A stretch of DNA of 64,000 bases from CAWCVR01 sp963799105 (GTDB taxonomy: Bacteria > Acidobacteriota > Terriglobia > Bryobacterales > Bryobacteraceae): NCBI GenBank assembly GCA_963799105.1, contig CAWCVR010000011.1, forward strand, positions 248,001 to 312,000, read 5' to 3'. Under the pieces are notes generated by a model, which was given only the letters and a program-made list of their open reading frames with translations, had not been told where the DNA came from and did not search any database. Numbering within the stretch: the first letter of the stretch is position 1; the number at the start of each line of letters is the position of its first letter. The position numbers and the translations under genes were made by a program. Below are positions 53,397 through 60,663 of the stretch, one piece after another.

Positions 53397-53816
53397 ATGC
53401 CTCTGGTTGTCGATGCCTCCATCGCTCTCTCCTGGGCGTTGCCAGACGAAAGCAGCGTCTATGCCGAAGCCGTACTGGCCGTCGCCGAACGCGACGGAGT
53501 TCGCGTTCCCGAGCTGTGGGCTCGTGAGGTCGCCAATGGCCTTGCTATCGCCTATCGGCGAAAGCGCCTGACATCCGCCGATGAAAAGGTGTTTCTGGCG
53601 GCCCTCTCACGGTTGAACATCGGGGTGGAACGGGCTCCGTCCGCCACAAACGCAATTCATGACGGCGCTGCCGCTGCAATGCGCTATGGGCTCACCGCCG
53701 AGGATGCAGCGTATGTCAACCTTGCAGCGCGCGAAGGACTGAGGCTTGCCACGCTCGATGCGGCGATGCGCAAGGCCGCCCAGGAATCGCAGGTCGCGAG
53801 TTTCGTTCCAGGGTAG
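53397..53816 (+). CDS. VapC-type PIN-domain ribonuclease toxin
   Basis: The PIN-domain toxin has 139 residues and all expected acidic residues: Asp6 (VVDASIALSW), Glu in PELWAREVAN, Asp in LTAEDAAYVNLA and Asp in RLATLDAAM. It would cut tRNA or rRNA sequence-specifically; the antitoxin immediately upstream (adjacent stop and start codons) keeps it in check. Intact. Confidence 0.93.
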   Translation: MPLVVDASIALSWALPDESSVYAEAVLAVAERDGVRVPELWAREVANGLAIAYRRKRLTSADEKVFLAALSRLNIGVERAPSATNAIHDGAAAAMRYGLTAEDAAYVNLAAREGLRLATLDAAMRKAAQESQVASFVPG

Positions 53817-54106
53817 ATCCTCACGACAGCCGCTGTCTGACAAGGCGTCCGTTTCGAGACGGCGGCAGGTGCACCGGCGAGGCACGCGCCGTGTTCGTCT
53901 TCGGCGCAGGAAGCCAGACCTCTACGCCAAAGTAGTGCTCACTCTCATCATGCTTATGCTAGCGTTGGACGCTTGTAACCAGTACGTACATCCAACCACG
54001 GTCGTTGCCGCCCTGTGCCCGTTCGCTGGCGCGCAGTTCTCAAGCGCCGGTGGATTGCGCTCTTTCGATACCCGTACCGGCAACCTTTGGATGCGGGACG
54101 ACGGTG

Positions 54107-54187
54107 GGCGGAGCCACGGCAAAATATCGGAGGCCGGCGGGTCCCCGCAGCGGGACCAACAGTCCTGCGTGTCTGTCTCAATGGGGG
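54107..54187 (+). repeat. Direct repeat, second copy, before the DUF4262 gene
   Basis: GGCGGAGCCACGGCAAAATA begins this copy. It is the same unit as at 53018. The rest of the 441-base gap (53817-54257) shows no gene. Confidence 0.65.
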
Positions 54188-54257
54188 TCCACTGTGGAAC
54201 GCACCAGAAGAAACCGGTTTTGTTCTCGGACGAGATCGGATGTATCGTTTGTATTAA

Positions 54258-54839
54258 ATGTCGGAACGTCTGTTCGCTACTAATCGCACCCGGCGGTGGC
54301 GGGAGTCCAAGCTCCGTGACTTCAATCGAGGTGAGATCGACACCATCGAAAAGTTCGGCTGTCAGGTTCTGTGTGTGGCGGGTGGGGAGTCCGGCTCGCC
54401 GAGCTTTGCGTACACACTTGGCTTGTTTGACACCTCCGGTCTGCCAGAAATTGTCGAGGTGGGCCTTCCGCACCGGACCGCTTTCGCCCTCCTCAACGAA
54501 GCCGCAGACCGTCTGCGGGACGGCGTTAAGCTCTCCCAGGGTAGGCACAGGGGTTTGCTTGCCAACGTCGAATGCGAATTTCGACCCGTAGACCCAAGGT
54601 GGGCCAAACGCCTCATGCTCGGCGCGACGTGGTTCTACGAAGGAGCCGAATTCCCGGCGCTCCAATCCGTGTATCCGGATCTTGAAAACCGCTTTCCCGA
54701 GAACGCGAACTTCGATCTCAGGTTTGCCCAACCGCTTCTCCAGCCGGAGAAGTCCTTCGACAAGATCGAAGAAGATTTTTGGAACGCCCACGCGCCCAAG
54801 AGTCCGCGAAGCTCTCGGCTTTCGTCTCACAAAGGGTAA
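54258..54839 (+). CDS. DUF4262 protein
   Basis: This 193-residue protein is of the DUF4262 type, marked by ITCxx-like start here DFNRGEIDTIEKFGCQVLCV, PSFAYTLGLFDTSGLPEIVE and the later GATWFYEGAEFPALQSVYPD. DUF4262 proteins are often near toxin or phage-associated loci; no function is known. ATG 54258 follows a TATCGT box (9 nt). The position between the VapC pair and zwf suggests it belongs to the accessory stretch. Confidence 0.85.
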   Translation: MSERLFATNRTRRWRESKLRDFNRGEIDTIEKFGCQVLCVAGGESGSPSFAYTLGLFDTSGLPEIVEVGLPHRTAFALLNEAADRLRDGVKLSQGRHRGLLANVECEFRPVDPRWAKRLMLGATWFYEGAEFPALQSVYPDLENRFPENANFDLRFAQPLLQPEKSFDKIEEDFWNAHAPKSPRSSRLSSHKG

Positions 54840-55146
54840 GTTTCGGGACGAAGCTGGCGAGGCCTGAAATCAAGGCTTCCAGCGTCCCGGAACTCAGTCC
54901 CGAAATGGAGGACAGACGGTGGCCGGCGCACCGCCAGCGTCGTGTTTCCATCATCCCGAAACTCCGTCCCGAGGCCAGGCATTGTCTTGGCTTCCCGCGT
55001 GGCCCGCTTCGCATCTCCGATTCCGCTCAGCCAATTTGTCGCTTTCCCCGGCTCCAGCCATCGCGTCCACCGCTCCCAAATCCGCATTCCAGGCCCCGTC
55101 CTCCCCGTTCCCTTCCACCCCAACCCCCCGTGCTATTTTGGTCACA
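54840..55146. other. Intergenic stretch before zwf
   Basis: It contains four scattered copies of TTTCGGGAC/GTCCCGAAA-type words (54842, 54897 and 54955, also 53114 upstream of the VapC pair) in both orientations. No gene is seen. TATTTT at 55134 lies 7 nt before the zwf start and is a candidate leaderless -10. Confidence 0.45.
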
Positions 55147-56671
55147 ATGCCTACGGAAAATCCCTTCCAGGATCCCCTGCGCTTCGAGCGCCAGGTGCCC
55201 GAGTGCGTGGTGGTCATCTTCGGCGCCAACGGCGACCTCACCCGCCGCAAACTCCTGCCGGCGCTCTATCGCCTGGCGTACGACCGCAGGCTGTCGGCCG
55301 GTTTCGCCGTCGTGGGCATCTCGCGCACGCCGCTCTCCGACGACCAATTCCGCGAGAAAATGCTCGATGCCGTCAAGCAGTTCTCCGAAGACACCACCTT
55401 CGATGCCGACGTCTGGCGCACCTTCGCCGAGGGCCTGTTCTACGTCGCGGGCGACATCAACGACGCCGGCCTCTACCAGCGGCTGGCCGCGCGCGTGGCC
55501 GAAATCGAAACGGCCCGCCAGACCGGCGGCAGCGTCATGTTCTATCTCTCCACCCAGCCCAGCCAGTACGCTTCGGCGGCGCTGGGCCTGGGCGCGGCGG
55601 GGCTCGGCAAGGGCAAGGGCTGGCGGCGCCTGGTGGTCGAGAAGCCCTTCGGGCACGGCATCGAGAGCGCGCGCGAGCTGAGCGCCAGCCTGCACGAAGT
55701 CTTCGACGAATCCGACGTCTACCGCATCGATCATTACCTGGGTAAGGAAACCGTGCAGAACATCCTGGCCTTCCGCTTCGGCAACGGCATCTTCGAGCCG
55801 CTTGTGGAACCGCCGCTACGTGGACCACGTGCAGATCACGGCGGCGGAATCCATCGGCGTCGAGGGCCGCGGCGCGTATTACCAGGAGGCCGGCGCGCTG
55901 GCCGACATGATCCAGAATCACCTGCTTGCAGGTGATGGCCACTATCGCCATGGAGCCGAGCGCCAGCTTCCTCGCCACCTCGGTGCGCGATGAGCGGTCG
56001 AAGCTGCTGCGCTCGATCCGCTCCATGACGCCCGGCGAGATCCGCGGCAATTCCGTGGCCGGGCAGTACGGCCCCGCGCGCATCGGCGGCCAGGACGCGC
56101 CGGGGTTTCTCTCCAGGAGCCCGGCGTGAGCCCCGATTCGCAGACCGACACCTACGCCGCGGCCACTTTCTTCGTCGAAAACTGGCGCTGGGCCGGCGTG
56201 CCGTTCTACGTGCGCACCGGCAAGCGGCTGCCCAAGCGCGTCACCGAAATCGCCATCCAGTTCAAACCTGCGCCGCTGGCCATTTTCGGCGCGGGCAATG
56301 GCGACCGCTCGCCCAACCTGCTCATCGTGCGCATTCAGCCCGAGGAAGGCATCTCGCTGAAGTTCCTCTCCAAGCGGCCCGGCGCGGGGATGGACCTGCG
56401 GCCGGTCTCCATGGATTTCAATTACGGCTCGAGTTTCGGCGAGCGCTCGCCCTCGGCGTACGAGACGCTGCTGCTGGACGCCATGATCGGCGACGCCACG
56501 CTGTACACGCGGCAGGACATGGTGGAGGCCAGTTGGAACGTGGTCGAGCCTATCCGGAACGTCTGGCGCGAGACGCGGTTCGAGTTCCCCAACTACGACG
56601 CGGGCTCCTGGGGACCGGCGGCCGCCGACGAAATGCTGGCGCGTCGCGGCCACCTATGGAGGCGGCCATGA
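55147..56671 (+). pseudogene. zwf: Glucose-6-phosphate dehydrogenase with three frameshifts
   Basis: The first enzyme of the oxidative pentose phosphate pathway, making 6-phosphogluconolactone and NADPH. The corrected product is about 505 residues: NADP-binding IFGANGDLTRRKLLPALYRL, the substrate/catalytic RIDHYLGKETVQN and the C-terminal WRWAGVPFYVRTGKRLPKRV are all present. The frame is broken near 55803 (one extra T), 55927 (one extra T) and 56110 (two extra bases); removing them restores the family sequence exactly (EPLWNRRYVDH, NHLLQVMATIAMEPS, GFLQEPGVSPDSQTDT). Because opcA and pgl downstream are intact and zwf overlaps opcA by ATGA, these shifts may be assembly errors. Confidence 0.92.
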
Positions 56672-57642
56672 CGTCCACCCTCAATCCCGAGCGCGTGTTG
56701 CGGGATCTGGCCGGGCTGTGGGCGTCCTTCGGCAAACCAGGCGCCGCGGAAGATGGCGAAGCGCACGCCGGCGTGCTGCGCGCCTGCACCATGACGCTGG
56801 TGGTGGCGGAGGAGGACGACCGCGACTGGCCGGGCCTGGGCGAAACCATCGCGGCGCTGATGCCCGAGCACCCCGCGCGCGCCATCCTGATCCGCTTGAC
56901 CGGCGCCGGAGAGCGCGCCATGAGCGGCCGGGTTTTCTCGCAATGCTGGATGCCCTTCGGCCGGCACCGCCAGATCTGCTGCGAACAGGTGGAGATCGCC
57001 GTATCGGACGCGGCGCTGGCCGATCTGCCCTCGGTGGTGCGCCCGCTGGCGGTTGCGGATCTGCCGCTGGTCTTCTGGTGCCGCAGCCCGCGCCTGGCGG
57101 CCATGCCGGAGTTCGCGGGGCTGGCGGCCGGAGCCGGCAAGACGATCGTCGACAGTCAGGGGCTGGCGCTCGGCGGCGTCGCCCAACTGGCCGCGCGGGG
57201 AACGCCGGTGGGCGATCTCGCCTGGACCCGCATCACGCGCTGGCGCGAGACGCTCTCGCAGGTCTTCGAGAACCGGCACAACCTGGCGCGGCTCGGAACC
57301 CTGACGGATCTCTCCGTGGCGCACACCGCGCCCATGGCGAACACCGCCGCCTACATGGCCGCCTGGATTTCGAACGCGCTTCCCAACCTGAAGATCTCCA
57401 TCGCGCCCGATCCGCAATGCGATTCGCTGCGCGTCACGCTCTCTGGCGGCGGCTTCCGCGTGGAGATGGAGCGCCACCAGGACCGCCTCGTGGTGACGGT
57501 CGACGGCGTCGCTCACTGCGCCAATCTGCCGCTGCTCAACGACTATTCCCAGGTGCGCGAGGAATTGGGCATCGTGCGGCGCGACCCGGTTTTCGATGCC
57601 ACGCTGGCGCGCGCCCTCCAGCTTGCGTATCCTAGCGGGTAA
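56668..57642 (+). CDS. opcA: Glucose-6-phosphate dehydrogenase assembly protein OpcA
   Basis: OpcA (324 residues) is an allosteric/assembly partner of glucose-6-phosphate dehydrogenase, best known from cyanobacteria and actinobacteria. It has the family blocks CTMTLVVAEEDD, HPARAILIRLTG, and the C-terminal half (SDLPLVFWCR-like VADLPLVFWCRSPRL, TDLSVAHTAP). ATG 56668 has GGAGG 5 nt upstream and overlaps the zwf stop (ATGA). It fits the conserved order zwf-opcA-pgl. Confidence 0.93.
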   Translation: MTSTLNPERVLRDLAGLWASFGKPGAAEDGEAHAGVLRACTMTLVVAEEDDRDWPGLGETIAALMPEHPARAILIRLTGAGERAMSGRVFSQCWMPFGRHRQICCEQVEIAVSDAALADLPSVVRPLAVADLPLVFWCRSPRLAAMPEFAGLAAGAGKTIVDSQGLALGGVAQLAARGTPVGDLAWTRITRWRETLSQVFENRHNLARLGTLTDLSVAHTAPMANTAAYMAAWISNALPNLKISIAPDPQCDSLRVTLSGGGFRVEMERHQDRLVVTVDGVAHCANLPLLNDYSQVREELGIVRRDPVFDATLARALQLAYPSG

Positions 57643-58367
57643 TGAGTGTCCGTTGGCATACCTATCCGGATGCGGCGGCGGCGGCCGAGGCCTGCGCGCA
57701 TCATTTGATCGCGCTTCTGGAAGAAGCGCTTTCCGGCAACCAGTTCGCCACGCTCGCGATCTCCGGCGGCTCCACGCCCAAACCCATGTTCCGGCGCCTG
57801 GCCGCATCGCGTTTCGCCTGGAACCGCATTCACCTCTTCTGGGTGGACGAGCGCTGCGTTCCTCCCACCGACGCGGCCAGCAACTACAAGCTGGCTCTCG
57901 AAACCCTGATCGCGCCCGGGCACATTCCGCAGCGGCAGGTGCACCGCATTTGCGGCGAGCTGTCGCCCGAAACCGCCGCCCGCCGTTACGTCGAGGAGAT
58001 TCGCGAGTTCTTCGGATTGGAGCCGGGCGAGTTTCCGCGCTTCGACGCCGTCCACCGCGGCATGGGACCCGACGCGCATTCCGCCAGCCTGTTTCCGGGC
58101 GATCCGCTGATCGGCGACCGCGAGAACATCGCCGCCGCCACTTTCGTCGAAAAGTTTCACCAGTGGCGCGTGACGCTGCTGCCGGGAGCGCTGCTGGCGG
58201 CCAGCCATACGGTCTTCCTGGTAGCCGGCGCCGACAAGAAGGAGGCCGTGCGCGCGGTCTTTCAGGACGAGTACGACCCCGCGAAATATCCCGCGCAGAT
58301 CGCCTCGCATCACGGCCGCGCGGTGACCTGGTTTCTGGACACCGCGGCCGCGGAACTGGTGGAGTAA
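57642..58367 (+). CDS. pgl: 6-Phosphogluconolactonase
   Basis: This enzyme (241 residues, DevB/SOL type) hydrolyses 6-phosphogluconolactone, the zwf product. Motifs: ISGGSTPKPMFRRL, HLFWVDERCVPPTDAASNYK and RGMGPDAHSASLFPGDP; the last reads GPDGHTASLFP in most members, so two positions differ, one of them the usual Gly. ATG 57642 overlaps the opcA stop by one base. It completes the operon. Confidence 0.93.
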   Translation: MSVRWHTYPDAAAAAEACAHHLIALLEEALSGNQFATLAISGGSTPKPMFRRLAASRFAWNRIHLFWVDERCVPPTDAASNYKLALETLIAPGHIPQRQVHRICGELSPETAARRYVEEIREFFGLEPGEFPRFDAVHRGMGPDAHSASLFPGDPLIGDRENIAAATFVEKFHQWRVTLLPGALLAASHTVFLVAGADKKEAVRAVFQDEYDPAKYPAQIASHHGRAVTWFLDTAAAELVE

Positions 58368-58417
58368 GGTTTTGCCCGGGGAGAAGCCAATTCGACTGCC
58401 CGATATAGGGGCTTTTT

Positions 58418-58543
58418 GTGGGGCGGACCCCCCGGTCCGCGGCCGACGCCCCCGTCGGCCTGCCCGTACCCTGCAAGATGCCGGTATCGTCGTTCGGGAT
58501 GCGGGACGAGGGCGTCCCGCGCGGACCGGGGGGTCCGCCCCAC
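58418..58543. repeat. Composite double-hairpin intergenic repeat, copy E
   Basis: It is the inverted counterpart of copy A: the arms GTGGGGCGGACCCCCCGGTC are the same and the core holds CCCTGCAAGATGCCGG. About 15 of the 50 bases before it (CGACTGCCCGATATA) resemble the flank of copy A. It lies between pgl and the next gene's promoter. Confidence 0.85.
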
Positions 58544-58573
58544 ATCGCTCCCGGCCGGCACGAACTCCGCCGG

Positions 58574-58579
58574 TATAAT
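58574..58579 (+). promoter_or_regulatory. -10 box, leaderless type
   Basis: A perfect TATAAT with six bases (GGAGCC) before the ATG at 58586. This is the clearest example of the class in the window. Confidence 0.55.
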
Positions 58580-58585
58580 GGAGCC

Positions 58586-59017
58586 ATGTTCTTCCGCAGA
58601 GAGCGCCTGAAGACGCCGTCCTTCGCCGAACGCCTCGACTCCCTCCGGCAAGCGGGTTTTGCAACCGCGCCTCTGCCGGGCGGCGCGGTGCGCGTGAGCC
58701 GCGGCGCGTGCGCCATCGACCTGTTGGAAGACGGCGAGAGTGTCCGCGCTGCGGGACGCGCCGGCGTCGCCATGGGCGGCGCGATCGGCGCGCTGGTGGA
58801 TGGCGGATACCAGAAGTTCTTCCGCACGCCCACCGGCCTTCAGAAGCCCGCGCTGGCGGACGAACTGAAAGCGCTCCACGATTTCGAAGAGGATCTTACC
58901 GAGGCCCTCGGGCAGGCGAGTTACTACAACCAATCGCTGGGAACCACCTCGACCTACTATCTCTACGACCGGCTGAAGGACCGCGACCTCGGCGTTCCCA
59001 AGCGCATCTGGGAGTAG
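58586..59017 (+). CDS. Protein of unknown function, C-terminal part duplicated next door
   Basis: This 143-residue soluble protein has a basic N-terminus (MFFRRERLKTPSFAERLDSL), an alpha/beta middle (GAVRVSRGACAIDLLEDGES) and a helical C-terminus (DFEEDLTEALGQASYYNQSL, YLYDRLKDRDLGVPKRIWE). No family recognised. The last 48 codons were copied into the following ORF at 59309-59452. Confidence 0.78.
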   Translation: MFFRRERLKTPSFAERLDSLRQAGFATAPLPGGAVRVSRGACAIDLLEDGESVRAAGRAGVAMGGAIGALVDGGYQKFFRTPTGLQKPALADELKALHDFEEDLTEALGQASYYNQSLGTTSTYYLYDRLKDRDLGVPKRIWE

Positions 59018-59020
59018 ACA

Positions 59021-59452
59021 GTGCGGTTGGCTTTTCCCCGGCCGGCCGCGGCCCCCAACGCCACTGCCACCGACGCCTCCGGCAGGTTCAAGCTGAACGG
59101 CGTCCAGCCGGGCGAGTACCGGGCGCTGGCGTCGCGTGGTGGATTCGTGCGGCAGCTCTTCGGCTCCGGGAAGATTCCCGCCTCGCTGACGCTGGCGCCG
59201 AAGCAGGCCCTGACGAACCTCACCCTGGAACTGGCTCCGGCCGCCGTCATCGCCGGCCGCGTGGTGGATCAGGATGGCGAGCCGATGGCGGCGGAGGACT
59301 TTCAATCCCTCCACGATTTCGAGGACGACCTCGCCGCAGCCCTCGGCGAGGCGAGTTACTACAACCTGGCGCTGGGAACCGTCTCGACTTACTACCGTTA
59401 CGACCGGCTGAAGGACCGCGACAGCGGAGTTCCCAAACGGCCCTGGGAGTAG
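59021..59452 (+). CDS. Chimeric ORF built from parts of two neighbouring genes
   Basis: The 143-residue frame joins a segment like the carboxypeptidase-regulatory protein at 60.7 kb (DASGRFKLNGVQPGEYRALA to DGEPMA; 59050-59283 versus 60874-61104) to the C-terminal part of the gene just upstream (FQSLHDFEDDLAAALGEASY to the stop; versus 58874-59017). Both parts stay in frame. It starts at GTG 59021, 3 nt after the previous stop, so it could be translated, but it is probably a recombination product with no independent function. Confidence 0.6.
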   Translation: MRLAFPRPAAAPNATATDASGRFKLNGVQPGEYRALASRGGFVRQLFGSGKIPASLTLAPKQALTNLTLELAPAAVIAGRVVDQDGEPMAAEDFQSLHDFEDDLAAALGEASYYNLALGTVSTYYRYDRLKDRDSGVPKRPWE

Positions 59453-59835
59453 TCCGCCAAGTACAAGAATGCAGCATGCATGATGCACTTGACACAGGCC
59501 TGCCATTGTGATTGAATTGTCATCGCGGGCGGACAGAGATGCAAGAATTAGCCTGATCGGCCCCCACGTTTCCAACCGAGGCGCTGCTTTCGACGGATCG
59601 CCATGCCATTCCGGCGGCCGTTAGAAGGCGCGGGAGGCTCGGTGAGACCGGTTCCGGCGATTGCCGGATTCGCCGGCGAACCTGGCCTTTGTAGCTTTCG
59701 CCGGCTCCCGTATCCTTCCGGCCCAGCCGGCGGAAGGAAGTGCCCATCCGTGCATTGAATGCGCATAGAGACGAATCGCCAGCACGGCGCTGATGGCGGT
59801 TCATCCAACCACACCCAGTGAAAGGGATAGGAATC
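59453..59835. other. Upstream region shared between paralogous secreted-protein genes
   Basis: No gene is seen. Two parts match the region before the paralogue at 62927: CAACCGAGGCGCTGC (59575 versus 62740) and CAGCACGGCGCTGATGGC (59780 versus 62872). So the duplicated unit of this gene family includes its 5' DNA. Hairpins rich in GCCGG occur between them. Confidence 0.55.
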
Positions 59836-60423
59836 ATGAATCAACCGGCAACAATTCGGAATTCGCGTTCCGTTCTGGCATTCGCGGCAATGGCTGCCGT
59901 TCTCCTGTTGATGCTGCCGGCGCCGGCGCGCGCCCAGGTGCACAACGTGCAGACGCTTTACGCCTCGCAGGGCCTCTGCGTCACGGGCTTCGGATCGCTC
60001 TCTACGTTCACAGAGTGGGGGATCCCCGTCGCCATCTATTCGACCGTCGAGGCGTCCACGTACTCCTCTTGTCCCGCCACCAGGAAGATAGTCGAATGGG
60101 TACCGTGCCCCCCCATTCCTGGTAGCTATAACGGCGAGTGTCCGATCTACCAGTCCTGGCCTGCAAAGCTAATGCCCCCTGGGTCGCTGGCCATCGCACA
60201 GGACCTGTATCTGGATGTCAATGGTTCGAAGCAGTTCTGCATGCACCTCTCCCCGAGCTGGGTGTACAATACCACTTCGGTCAGTTCCGCGAGCATGAGC
60301 TCCTCCGCCGGAGCTGCGTGCGGGCAAGGCTCCTACGCAGTGTACATCGGGGCATATGCGATGGACGCAAACAACCAGTGGCAGGGCGGCTGGTTCTGGA
60401 ACGGCGACGTGTTTGTGTTGTAG
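59836..60423 (+). CDS. Secreted protein, new-looking family, member 1
   Basis: This protein of 195 residues has a signal peptide (MAAVLLLMLPAPARA) and a mature domain with a pattern shared with the genes at 62927 and 63568: LYASQGLCV near the start, MPPGSLAIAQDLY in the middle followed by SWVYNTTS, and a final WQGGWFWNGDVFVL. Six to seven cysteines suggest disulfides and an extracellular or periplasmic place. I do not recognise the family. AAAGGGATAGGA lies just before ATG 59836. Confidence 0.82.
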   Translation: MNQPATIRNSRSVLAFAAMAAVLLLMLPAPARAQVHNVQTLYASQGLCVTGFGSLSTFTEWGIPVAIYSTVEASTYSSCPATRKIVEWVPCPPIPGSYNGECPIYQSWPAKLMPPGSLAIAQDLYLDVNGSKQFCMHLSPSWVYNTTSVSSASMSSSAGAACGQGSYAVYIGAYAMDANNQWQGGWFWNGDVFVL

Positions 60424-60485
60424 AAACGCGGCGGGCGGCTAGACCGGCTCTGGACGCTTCTGTCCGGGGCCGGATGCCGCCGCCC

Positions 60486-60596
60486 TGGGTCAGCGGCCAG
60501 GTTTCGTGTGCTGGCCTGCCGTTCGACCCCAACATCAATGTCAAAACGATGCCCGCCGGGACGCTGGCGGTTGCACGGGATCTGTATGCTGTGTGA
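60486..60596 (+). pseudogene. Fragment of a fourth member of the secreted family
   Basis: The frame reads VSCAGLPFDPNINVKTMPAG, then TLAVARDLYAV and a stop. KTMPAGTLAVARDLY corresponds to KLMPPGSLAIAQDLY of member 1. Start and end are missing, so this is a remnant left between member 1 and the next gene. Confidence 0.6.
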
Positions 60597-60663
60597 ACAT
60601 TTCCCGGAGGGGTGTCACATAGTTGGTGTCTCGCGGAATTCGAGTTGCGCGGAGGAGCGTGGG

